Assembly (NCBI GenBank): GCA_018812925.1
Contig: JAHJCU010000008.1
Location: forward strand, 100,970-164,969
Length of the DNA stretch: 64,000 bases
Reading direction: 5' to 3'
Source of the DNA: Candidatus Omnitrophota bacterium
GTDB taxonomy: Bacteria > CAIJMQ01
Part shown: positions 55,401-64,000 of the stretch, piece by piece
Layout of the letters: each line of letters opens with the position of its first letter
Numbering within the stretch: position 1 is the stretch's first letter
Made by a program: the position numbers and the translations under genes
Notes under the pieces: generated by a model
The model's database searches: none
Told to the model about the DNA's origin: nothing
Seen by the model: only the letters and a program-made list of their open reading frames with translations

Positions 55401-58400
55401 ATGAGTGAATGCTATCTTAGAAATCGACTGAATCGCTTCCTGTCTAAAAAATCAGCCCTTATAATCACGCTGGTGCTAATCGTATTTTTTGTGGGTTCTC
55501 AGGAAGCGTTTGCTGATATAACATACGGTACCGGAAACTACTCCGGATATTATGGCAACTCGGGAGTAATTACTATCGCAGCCGGTGCAGTAATCACCTT
55601 AACCGGAAGTGTCATTTTTGCTGCCGGTAGCTCTTTTATTATGGACAGCGGTTCGAGTATTGTCTGCGGCAGCAACTATCCTCTGACCATAACCTCAGGG
55701 GGTGCCTCTACGCTCCGGACAATTACCCTTGGAGCTGGAGGAGGAATATTTTTGGGTCGAGCGTCAGCCGCTCCTACTTATACCACTAATAATACCATAA
55801 CTTGCGGTGGTGCTCTCACGGTAAACGCCGGCGGATTCCCCCTGAATTTAAATAACGACCTAAATTGCGGGGGGATTTCTATCAACAGCGGCAGTAGCGT
55901 GACGGTAACTGGCAGCCCCACAATTACGGTAAACGGCAACTGGACGAATATGGGAGGCACCTTTAATGCCGGTTCAAGCACGGTTATCTTTAACAGCACA
56001 ATTACCGGAAGAACCATCAGGACCAATAATTCGGCGTTTTCTACCCTTACTATCAACGGAAGCGGCGGTTACTGGACATTAAATACGAATAACCTCACGG
56101 CGGCAACTCTCAATGTTACAGCGGGAACACTCGACACGGCCGCGTTAAATCTAACTATAACTGGCACCGCCACTCTTAATGGTGGAAACCTCACAGGAGG
56201 CGCGGGGACGATGAATTTTGGCGGCGGCGGTGCAGGCGGCCTGACAATATCTAACACCTCCAGCACATTTACAGCTTCTGCTACGGTAAATATAAACGAT
56301 ACCGCTGGTTATGTGCGTAGCGCCGGCATAGCCAACTGGACCACCAACAGTTCTACCTTAAACCTTATGGCCTGGACATATGGGAACCTACCCGCTGATA
56401 CGTACTATAATTTTATACTCACGGGTGAACTCTTTACCTTTTCGCTCGTAGGCACTACAAATGTGAATGGATATTTGACTATAAATACATTGCTCCAAAC
56501 AACACTGGCTGTCGGTGCCAATACTCTCACTGTAGGTGGAACTATCACCATCAACAGCTCTTGCATTCTCTCCGCAACCTCCGGCATCATCAATGTCGGC
56601 GGTAACTGGACCAATTCCGGCACCTTTACTTGCGGCACAGGCACGGTTACCTTTAACGGCACCGGTGCTCAAGCAATAAACGGCACTGCTGTCTCGCAAA
56701 CATTCAATAACTTAACCATAGCCAAGACCGCGGGCACAACCTTGAGTGTCTCAGGGAGCACCACCACTTTAACCGTCAACGACTTAACCGAAACCACCGG
56801 CAACTTCACAGCGCCGGCTACCTTAAATATTGAAGGTACGGTTACCTTAACCGCAGGCACTTTTACTTCCGGCGCCAATACCAATGTAACCGGCGACTGG
56901 ACGAATAACGGAGGCACCTTTACCCCCGGTTCAAGCACGGTTACCTTTAACGGCACCGGTGCTCAAGCAATAAACGGCACTGTTGCCTCGCAAACATTCA
57001 ATAACTTAACCATAGCCAAGACCGCAGGCACGACCTTGAGTGTCTCAGGGAGCACCACCACTTTAACCGTCAACGACTTAACCGAAACCACCGGCAACTT
57101 CACAGCGCCGGCTACCTTAAACATTGCAGGTACGGTTACTTTAACTGATGGCACCTTCGACCAGGCGACAAGCACTTTAAATATCGGTGGCGGACTTACA
57201 ATTGGTGTAAGTGGCACCTTTACAAAAGCTGATAATGACGAAGCCCTCACCTTTGATGGTGCAGGTACCATTACAGATAACGCCGGAAGCCAGGATTTAG
57301 GGAATGTTACGGTTACAGATAATGTGCAGTTAGGGACTAATATCAAATTTGAAGGACTTACTATTGATGCTGGATATTTGACTTCGAATGGGTATGCGAT
57401 TGATATTGGTGAGGATGGTTTCACCGTCACGAATGGCGGAGGAATTGATTGGACTGGTTCTACAGTGAACGTAGCCGGCGTATGGAATATGGCAGGTCCC
57501 GATGAAATTATCGGGGCTAGCACGGTGATTTTTGATGCAGGTGCTACGGGTAATATGATTACTTCGAATAGCATTCAATTCCAAAACGTCGAATTCGACA
57601 ATGCATCAGGTGGCTGGACGCTTCAGGATACAATGGTGGTATGGAACAATTTCACGGTAACCAACTCAGATACTTCAGGTAACGGTGTTGACATAAACGG
57701 CCAGACACTAACAGTAGGAAATGATTTTGATGTAAACGGCGGCGAGGTTACTTTTGGAGCCGCAGCAGTTACCATTGGCCACGATGCTTTCTTTGATAAC
57801 GGCATAATTAACGGCAATACTGCAACTATTGCATTGGATGCATCCAAAGATGGGACGAGCGACTGGGCGCATGGCGTCAGCGGGTGGAACTGTAATACCA
57901 GTGCTGTGAAGATTCAAGGTGACGGTACGTTGAGCGACGGCAAAATAAGTGCTGACTTTTACTACCTTGAACTTGCCTGGCCCGGCAAAACCGTCACTCT
58001 CGGAGGAAGTGATACCTATACGGATGCGGATAGAATCATAGCACAAGGGGGAACCATAAATGCCGGTGCTACGAATAAAGAGCTTATTGTTATGGCTGTG
58101 GACGGCGCGCCCTATTTTGAGACCTCTGGAACCGGTACTGACACGATCAATTGTGATTTACACTTTAATATCGGAGGTGTGGCTGAGACGATTACCATTC
58201 CGCTGGCTACTTACGGAGATATGGAATTGCAGGATTACGGTAGCGCGACTGGCAAGAAGTTTACCTTTGCTGACGGAGTTGTGATCACGAACCTGGGATT
58301 AGGGTCAAACACCGGGTTTATGGATAGCAAGAGCTATCCCGCACATGCCAACTTTGAAGTCGAGTTTCCCGCAAGCGGAACGGTTACGATAACCGACGAG

Positions 58401-61400
58401 TTCCGTATACAGTCTACCGACATCGGCTCAAGCACAATTACCGTGAATGGTGCCGATGGTGCTACGCTCAATGTCGGCACGTTTACGTTAAACTACAGCG
58501 CTGGTACGGTTGACATGACTGACGATACCCAGGCAATTAACATATCTGCTAACTGGACCAACTCATCCGGGACCTTTACGGCGGGGGATTCAACCGTTAC
58601 CTTCAACGGCACGGCATCGGGCCAGACCGTTACTACGGGCACAAGCAATTTCGCCACCGTCCAGATTACAAATAGCCACGTAAATGGCGTAAGCTTTGCT
58701 GATGGTTTTACCTGCACAAACTTTACCGACACCCAGTCCGACTCAAAAATAACCTTTGATGACGCATCTGAAGTTATCGTAACAAACGCTCTTACCCTAA
58801 CCGGAGGCGCAAACCCCAACCAGATAATTATTGTCTCTGACAATCCTGGCACCAAGGCGCAACTTACCCTTCAGGCAGGAGGAACGCAAAACATCTCACA
58901 GGTTGACGTAACAGATAATGATGCATTGAACGGTCTTGAACTCGTAGCCAAGGGTGGAGATTCATCTATTACCAATACTTCTAACTGGGCATTAGCAGGC
59001 ACTACAATTAACTGGCAGGGTGATGTTTCGGATAGCTGGGATACTGCCGAGAATTGGGACTTAGGCTATGTGCCTAATTCCAGTGACAGCGTTATTCTGC
59101 CAACAGGGGTTCTTAGCAATGAGCCAACCCTTGCCAGCAGCGTTATCATTGCCAACCTCACAATACAAAATGCGCGAACCCTCACCCTCGCCGGCAACAA
59201 CCTTACCGTCTCCAGCATATTCTCCAATGATAACGGCACACTGAAGCTTAACGGTGATGAGACTGTTAACCTAATTAATGACTCAACCCATGGAACCATA
59301 GAATATGCGGGCATTGTAGGACCGTATGATTTAAAGAACTGGACTTATAATAACTTAAAGATTAACGGAGGTGCAGCTGTTACATTCCGCCTTTACGCTA
59401 CAGCCATAACTACTGTTAACGGCACTCTGAATATTGACTCAGGCATATTAAATACCCAGGATGTAGGCACTGTTGACCGTAACCTTAGTGTTACAGGCGA
59501 CGTAACCATTGCAGGGACACTTATTGCTAATAGCTCAACCATTAACGCTGCCGGCAGCTGGACTAACTCCGGGACTTTTACTTGCGGCAGCTCAATTGTT
59601 ACCTTTGACGGCACCGGCGATCAGGCTATAAACGGTACCGCCACTTCGCAGACATTCAATAACCTGATTATTGCCAAAACCGCAGGCACAACCTTAAGCG
59701 TCTCAGGCAGCACTACCACGTTGACCGTCAATAACCTCACTGAAACCACCGGTAACTTTACCTGCACAGCAGTTCTGGCTACCTTAAACATTAACGGCTC
59801 TATGACGTTAACTGCAGGCACCTTTAATCCTAACTTCAATACCAATATTTATCTCTCGGGCGACTGGACCAATAACGGGGGTGCAGTTAGTTATTACAGC
59901 GGGCCCACGGTGATTTTTAATGGTAGCGGCGCCCAGGCGATAAACGGCAGTGCTGCCACGCAGACCTTTGGTTTTATAACCGTTGCCAAAACCGCAGGCA
60001 CTACTTTAACCGTGAGCGGCAGCACGACAACACTTAACTGTAACAATACCCCTGCTGGCGGCAGGGTTACCTTGACCAGCGGCATCTTTGATGCCGGAAC
60101 AAACACGACCATCAATGTCGGTGGCAACTGGACCAATAACGGTGGAACATTTACCCCGAACACAGGCACAGTAAACTTTGACGGTACCTGCGAGATAAAT
60201 GGCACAGCCGTAAGCCAGACATTTTACAATCTCACGGTGACGCTAAATATCGGAGGGAAAAGATTAACCGTTTCAGGCAGCACTACAATACTCAACATAA
60301 ACGAAACCCTTACCTTAACTTATGGCATAGGCCCGTTCTCAGCAGGCACTGCCACAACTATCAATGTAGCCGGCAACTGGACCAATAACAGCCTTACTGG
60401 CGGGTCCTTTGCGCCCGGCTCAGGCACAGTGGTCTTTAACGGCACCGGTGCTCAGGCTATAAACGGCACTGTTGCCTCGCAAACATTTAATAACTTAACC
60501 ATAGCCAAGACCGCGGGCACAACCTTGAGTGTCTCAGGGAGCACCACCACTTTAACCGTCAACGACTTAACCGAAACCACCGGCAACTTCACAGCGCCGG
60601 CTACCTTAAACATTAACGGTAATGTTACTTTATCCGCAGGCACTTTTACTGCCGGCGCCAATACCAATGTAACCGGCAACTGGACGAATAACGGAGGCAC
60701 CTTTACCCCCGGCTCAGGCACGGTTACCTTTGACGGCACCGGAAGCTACACGATCACTTCAGGCACTGAGTCCTTCTACAACGTCGTGTTCAACGATGCG
60801 ACGAGCGCCGCCACGTGGGACATTGGTGACAACATGGATGTAACGCATGACCTTACCTTTACAGACGGCCAGTGGTTTTGGACATACAGCGACGCAGCCT
60901 ATAATCTTACCGTCGGCAATGACCTCACTGTTACCGGCGGTAGTGACGGTTTCTACCTTACCAAAGGGACGACCCTTAATGTTGGAAACGACCTCATCGT
61001 GAACGGCGGTACATTTGACGATGGTGCTATAGGTCCAGGGGTTGTGGCCACCATAAACGTAAGCGGTGACGTCAAGATTTTGAGCGGCTCACTTATCGCA
61101 AGGAAAAGCGATATCAATGTAGCAGGTGACTGGACCAATAACGATACGTTTACATCAAATGACCCCAACCACGTTATCTTTAACGGCACCGGTGCTCAGG
61201 CTATTAACGGTACCGTCGCTTCTCAGACCTTTAATAATCTCACCACTGCCTCTACCAGCGCTTTGACTGTCGGCGGCTCCACGACAACCTTGACCTTGAA
61301 TGGCACTTTGACTCTTGGCTTGGGTACAAGCTTCACGGCCGGCACTGCCGCGACCATCAATGTTGCCGGCAACTGGACGAATAACGGAGGCACTTTTACC

Positions 61401-64000
61401 TCCGGCTCAGGCATGGTTACCTTTGACGGACTTACGAGCACAACCTTTAAAGCCGGCGGCTCTAATTACAACAATATCCAAATCAACAAAACCAATGGCA
61501 TTGATGCTAATGACAACGTCACTTTCCAGACCGATGCAGTAACCATCAACGGCACGTTAACAATAACCGACGGTGAACTTATTCAAGAGATTGCACTTAC
61601 AACAGGCGCAGTTACATTGGTTGATCCTTCAAGTGTATGGAGAAATGAGACTGATAATGCAAATGTAACATTATCAGGCGCTGTCGCAAATACAGGAACA
61701 ATAAGTTTTGATGCGCCGACAGACGATTTAATACAGATACGTTCTTCCGCCTCACCTACTCAACGCAATTGGCAAGGCGCAGGCACATTCAATATGACAG
61801 ACGTAAATGCGCAAGACCAAATTTGTACCGGCGGCACCCCTGCCAACATCGCAGTAACCTCAGGCACCGACTCAGGCAATAATATCAACTGGTTGTTTGG
61901 GGATGGTGATACAGTCAGCGGTGTCGTATATCAAAATAACAGAACAACAAATGTAGGGGCTGGTGTAACAGTTGGTATGTATATTTATTATACAGGCGGA
62001 AGCACTGTAACAGACACCACTACAACTGGAGCAGGCGGAGCATTCTCATTTACGAGTCTTAATCTATCAGCAGGGGATTTGGTCACATTATATATAGACG
62101 ATGACGGAACATATGAAGGCACAACAGTAATAGAATCAAATGGAGGAGATGCCCTAACTGTAAACTTGAGCGATACTTATGTGAACCTTGTTTCTCAGAA
62201 TGACAACATAACCAACACTGAACTGGGCAATGCCGATTCGGGAGATGCTGATATACATTATTTGATTTCATTGGGAGAATTTATAGTTGACAGCGGTTAC
62301 AATCTTTATACTACTACAGGCGGAACTTTTACTCCCGGCGGCAATGTAACAATAGACACCGCCAACTGCCAGATAGTAGGAATACTTACTTTAGGCGGGG
62401 CATATACACTCGCAATAAATGCTTCAGGTACTTTAGATATAGACGGCACACTAAACCTTGACGATAACGGCAGTGCCATAGACCTTGTGGGTGCACTTGA
62501 TTTAGACGGTATATTGGATGCTACCGGTTTTAGTCCAAATATCAATGTCGGCGGTGGTTGGGACAACGCAGGAACTTTTACTGCTGGAAACTCTACGGTA
62601 ACATTAGATGGTGTAAGCGCCCAGACAATAACCTCAACAATATTTTATGACTTGGTAATTGCTAATACCCACGCTACGGCAGAAGTAACTATTACAAGCG
62701 GAACGGTAACAGCAAGTAATACGCTTGCGGTCAATGACGGTATCTTCAATATAGATACAGGCAAAACCTTAGACATTAATATCAATAGTTTAACTGCTTT
62801 CATTATTGCCAGCGGAGCAACATTAGAAGTCGATGGCGGAACGGTCACAGTAAATGCGGGGTTTCAGGCAACCACTACTGTCAACTCTGGAGCTATCCTT
62901 AATATAGTATCAGGAAGTTTTACTTCCTCGCGCATACTGCTTTACGGTAAACTACAAATGGCCGCTGGAACATTGACAGCAGGCCATACAGCAGGAACTC
63001 TTGCATCCTTAATTATAGGTGCCTCCGGTGGTGCCGATACTGGAGATATCACGGGAGGAACGATATATATTCTTACTAATATTGCAACTGCTCCTTTAGA
63101 CATTGCCGATGGCGGCAAATTCCTGCCTGCAATAACCTCTAATGACACTGGCAATTTAGTCATATTGGGAAAAATAACCGCCGGCATTAGTACTATTAGA
63201 AACACATCAACAGCACCTAATTTTTCCAATGTTATCTTTAACCGTCTACAGATTGGAGATGCTGGATATGTGGGAACATTTGCGTTTTATCTAGATAACA
63301 CTGCTCCGCTTAATGTCTATAACAAGTTAACCATTTTTACGGGAGCTACCTTTGACCATAGCAGTAACTCCGACCCCATCTATGTGGACAAATTTGACTG
63401 TGACGGAACATATACCAAGACAGCTACAGCCAATATGTTTTTTATGATTAACGGCGATGGAATAGCCGCTAATGGTTCTATCTCCGGCGATACTGACCCC
63501 GCCTTCGGGAATTTAGATATCGGCAATGGCAGTGCTGTAACCTCAACTCTTGCAAGAGCCATTACAGCGGATTCTTTGGATATCGCAGCTAACGGTGTGT
63601 TAGATACCGGAGCAGACCAAACCCTCACTGCAAACGGTGCAGTTACAAATGCCGGCACATTAACATTAAACAACTCTACTATGAGCGTAAGTGGGAATTT
63701 CACGAATTCCAACACAATAAATGCAGGTTCATCAACACTTATCTTTAATGGAGCTGCCCTACAGACAGTAACAAGTATTTCTGAAACCTATAATATTATT
63801 ACTGTTACAAATGCTTCTGGTGCTGGTGTTGTATTTGCAGATGATTTTACTGCAGCAACCCTTAACGACATCACACCAAACAGTAAACTCACTTTTAACG
63901 ACGGCGATACATATACAATAACAGGTGCTGCAGGATTAAACCTTGACGGACAAGCGTTAGGCACAGAGGTAATCATACTTAGTGATAACCCAGGCACACA
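55401..64000 (+). CDS. Giant secreted repetitive beta-solenoid adhesin-like protein, 3' end outside the window
   Basis: One frame stays open from the ATG at 55401 to the window end, at least 2,866 codons; I followed it through without meeting a stop. Residues 1-38 are a signal peptide (basic start, hydrophobic ALIITLVLIVFFVG, cleavage after AFA). The rest is rich in Thr, Gly, Asn, Ala and Val with hardly any Cys, in short beta-strand repeats typical of filamentous adhesins. Recurrent is N-W-T-N-x-G-T-F-T-x-G-x-x-T-V-x-F-N-G-T-G-A-Q-A-I-N-G-T, in units of about 98 residues. A W-Q-G-D-x-x-x-x-W-x-x-x-x-N-W-D motif lies near residue 1205 and an Ig-like carboxypeptidase-regulatory-type domain near 2173-2233. 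Anchoring cannot be judged. Confidence 0.9.
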   Translation, partial: MSECYLRNRLNRFLSKKSALIITLVLIVFFVGSQEAFADITYGTGNYSGYYGNSGVITIAAGAVITLTGSVIFAAGSSFIMDSGSSIVCGSNYPLTITSGGASTLRTITLGAGGGIFLGRASAAPTYTTNNTITCGGALTVNAGGFPLNLNNDLNCGGISINSGSSVTVTGSPTITVNGNWTNMGGTFNAGSSTVIFNSTITGRTIRTNNSAFSTLTINGSGGYWTLNTNNLTAATLNVTAGTLDTAALNLTITGTATLNGGNLTGGAGTMNFGGGGAGGLTISNTSSTFTASATVNINDTAGYVRSAGIANWTTNSSTLNLMAWTYGNLPADTYYNFILTGELFTFSLVGTTNVNGYLTINTLLQTTLAVGANTLTVGGTITINSSCILSATSGIINVGGNWTNSGTFTCGTGTVTFNGTGAQAINGTAVSQTFNNLTIAKTAGTTLSVSGSTTTLTVNDLTETTGNFTAPATLNIEGTVTLTAGTFTSGANTNVTGDWTNNGGTFTPGSSTVTFNGTGAQAINGTVASQTFNNLTIAKTAGTTLSVSGSTTTLTVNDLTETTGNFTAPATLNIAGTVTLTDGTFDQATSTLNIGGGLTIGVSGTFTKADNDEALTFDGAGTITDNAGSQDLGNVTVTDNVQLGTNIKFEGLTIDAGYLTSNGYAIDIGEDGFTVTNGGGIDWTGSTVNVAGVWNMAGPDEIIGASTVIFDAGATGNMITSNSIQFQNVEFDNASGGWTLQDTMVVWNNFTVTNSDTSGNGVDINGQTLTVGNDFDVNGGEVTFGAAAVTIGHDAFFDNGIINGNTATIALDASKDGTSDWAHGVSGWNCNTSAVKIQGDGTLSDGKISADFYYLELAWPGKTVTLGGSDTYTDADRIIAQGGTINAGATNKELIVMAVDGAPYFETSGTGTDTINCDLHFNIGGVAETITIPLATYGDMELQDYGSATGKKFTFADGVVITNLGLGSNTGFMDSKSYPAHANFEVEFPASGTVTITDEFRIQSTDIGSSTITVNGADGATLNVGTFTLNYSAGTVDMTDDTQAINISANWTNSSGTFTAGDSTVTFNGTASGQTVTTGTSNFATVQITNSHVNGVSFADGFTCTNFTDTQSDSKITFDDASEVIVTNALTLTGGANPNQIIIVSDNPGTKAQLTLQAGGTQNISQVDVTDNDALNGLELVAKGGDSSITNTSNWALAGTTINWQGDVSDSWDTAENWDLGYVPNSSDSVILPTGVLSNEPTLASSVIIANLTIQNARTLTLAGNNLTVSSIFSNDNGTLKLNGDETVNLINDSTHGTIEYAGIVGPYDLKNWTYNNLKINGGAAVTFRLYATAITTVNGTLNIDSGILNTQDVGTVDRNLSVTGDVTIAGTLIANSSTINAAGSWTNSGTFTCGSSIVTFDGTGDQAINGTATSQTFNNLIIAKTAGTTLSVSGSTTTLTVNNLTETTGNFTCTAVLATLNINGSMTLTAGTFNPNFNTNIYLSGDWTNNGGAVSYYSGPTVIFNGSGAQAINGSAATQTFGFITVAKTAGTTLTVSGSTTTLNCNNTPAGGRVTLTSGIFDAGTNTTINVGGNWTNNGGTFTPNTGTVNFDGTCEINGTAVSQTFYNLTVTLNIGGKRLTVSGSTTILNINETLTLTYGIGPFSAGTATTINVAGNWTNNSLTGGSFAPGSGTVVFNGTGAQAINGTVASQTFNNLTIAKTAGTTLSVSGSTTTLTVNDLTETTGNFTAPATLNINGNVTLSAGTFTAGANTNVTGNWTNNGGTFTPGSGTVTFDGTGSYTITSGTESFYNVVFNDATSAATWDIGDNMDVTHDLTFTDGQWFWTYSDAAYNLTVGNDLTVTGGSDGFYLTKGTTLNVGNDLIVNGGTFDDGAIGPGVVATINVSGDVKILSGSLIARKSDINVAGDWTNNDTFTSNDPNHVIFNGTGAQAINGTVASQTFNNLTTASTSALTVGGSTTTLTLNGTLTLGLGTSFTAGTAATINVAGNWTNNGGTFTSGSGMVTFDGLTSTTFKAGGSNYNNIQINKTNGIDANDNVTFQTDAVTINGTLTITDGELIQEIALTTGAVTLVDPSSVWRNETDNANVTLSGAVANTGTISFDAPTDDLIQIRSSASPTQRNWQGAGTFNMTDVNAQDQICTGGTPANIAVTSGTDSGNNINWLFGDGDTVSGVVYQNNRTTNVGAGVTVGMYIYYTGGSTVTDTTTTGAGGAFSFTSLNLSAGDLVTLYIDDDGTYEGTTVIESNGGDALTVNLSDTYVNLVSQNDNITNTELGNADSGDADIHYLISLGEFIVDSGYNLYTTTGGTFTPGGNVTIDTANCQIVGILTLGGAYTLAINASGTLDIDGTLNLDDNGSAIDLVGALDLDGILDATGFSPNINVGGGWDNAGTFTAGNSTVTLDGVSAQTITSTIFYDLVIANTHATAEVTITSGTVTASNTLAVNDGIFNIDTGKTLDININSLTAFIIASGATLEVDGGTVTVNAGFQATTTVNSGAILNIVSGSFTSSRILLYGKLQMAAGTLTAGHTAGTLASLIIGASGGADTGDITGGTIYILTNIATAPLDIADGGKFLPAITSNDTGNLVILGKITAGISTIRNTSTAPNFSNVIFNRLQIGDAGYVGTFAFYLDNTAPLNVYNKLTIFTGATFDHSSNSDPIYVDKFDCDGTYTKTATANMFFMINGDGIAANGSISGDTDPAFGNLDIGNGSAVTSTLARAITADSLDIAANGVLDTGADQTLTANGAVTNAGTLTLNNSTMSVSGNFTNSNTINAGSSTLIFNGAALQTVTSISETYNIITVTNASGAGVVFADDFTAATLNDITPNSKLTFNDGDTYTITGAAGLNLDGQALGTEVIILSDNPGT
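56600..61430 (+). repeat. Long in-frame repeats of the giant gene (about 294 bp)
   Basis: Copies of the G-T-G-A-Q-A-I-N-G-T unit begin near 56655, 56949, 59607, 59919, 60438 and 61182, with a weaker one near 60180. The copies at 56661, 56955 and 60444 are almost identical in DNA over more than 150 bases, and spacing is exactly 294 bp between the first two and between the third and its successor. Identity at the DNA level indicates recent duplication or gene conversion. Confidence 0.85.

Noticed and set aside
56600-61430. Regularly spaced similar DNA that could suggest a CRISPR array
   Set aside because: The units are long (about 294 bp), in frame and coding, with no short repeat/unique spacer pattern. 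No cas gene is present in the window.
55778-64000. Many open frames of 60-200 codons on the minus strand across the giant gene, several with repeated VKVPPLFVQLPVT-like peptides
   Set aside because: They are antisense readings of the repeats of the plus-strand frame, which has a signal peptide and stays open throughout. They overlap it fully and have no ribosome sites.

Overview
The window is a continuous piece of a low-GC chromosome from a diderm (Gram-negative-type) bacterium. An outer membrane is indicated by an LptE-like lipoprotein, a BamD-like TPR protein, an OmpA/LysM protein, a TonB-like protein and a PilQ-type secretin. All genes look bacterial, but gene order matches no model organism I know. 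The mixture (archaeal-type Thi4, solo rnfC, large type IV pilus operon, giant repetitive surface protein, many dispersed palindromes) suggests an uncultivated diderm lineage such as the Omnitrophota/Elusimicrobiota group. That placement is a guess; there is no rRNA here to test it.

Layout. 1-4.2 kb: the end of an ankyrin-repeat gene, a short relic of the proA 5' end, a DapB-like reductase, two unknown small genes and intact proA. 4.2-13.8 kb: apbE, a solo rnfC, the riboflavin genes ribD-ribE-ribBA-ribH, nusB and mutS. 13.8-18.2 kb (minus strand): a lipoprotein, a TauE/SafE half-transporter, a sulfide-type Thi4, cysE with a repetitive coiled-coil tail, a B-box-like membrane protein and namZ. 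18.2-24.2 kb: an alkyltransferase, hsp20-lon, then groEL and a major pilin on the minus strand. 24.5-29.5 kb: an envelope cluster behind a sigma-54-like promoter (OmpA-LysM, two peptidoglycan-binding proteins), then a cupin, an iron-sulfur membrane protein, a PEBP protein, AsmA-like, LapA-like and a hydrolase. 29.5-43.4 kb: aroB with an aldolase-family gene, GIY-YIG, miaB, lipoproteins, a zeta-like kinase with a small partner, asd, tonB, a PfkB kinase, bamD-like/lptE, holA, rpsT, and an ECF sigma/anti-sigma/periplasmic-protein module, with three tRNA genes (Gln, Glu, Gly). 43.5-54.9 kb (minus strand): a type IV pilus operon pilB-pilC-four minor pilins-unknown-pilM-N-O-P-Q. 55.2-64 kb: tRNA-Pro, then one giant secreted repeat protein open for at least 2,866 codons to the window edge.

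The most unusual content is dispersed repeats of three kinds. (i) Degenerate repeats with a 7-base period, often in inverted pairs, occupy at least twelve sites, and a related site has a 10-base period; each site is built from its own heptamer, and one array lies in frame inside miaB. (ii) Small elements with ends CCCCGTTAG/CTAACGGGG occur three times in full-length form, one with a perfect 5-bp target duplication and one carrying a decayed GIY-YIG reading frame; a shorter version lies in frame inside namZ. (iii) GC-rich CCTGCC/GGCAGG palindromes lie in frame inside ribD and the alkyltransferase gene and in an intergenic element. Several of these repeats coincide with terminators, promoters or start regions.

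Functionally the window combines cofactor synthesis (riboflavin; the thiazole of thiamine from sulfide, next to cysteine synthesis), proteostasis (Hsp20, Lon, GroEL), envelope biogenesis and surface adhesion or motility (type IV pili, giant adhesin-like protein). Several genes seem to use leaderless or nearly leaderless mRNAs (asd, namZ, the alkyltransferase gene), while others have strong Shine-Dalgarno sites.
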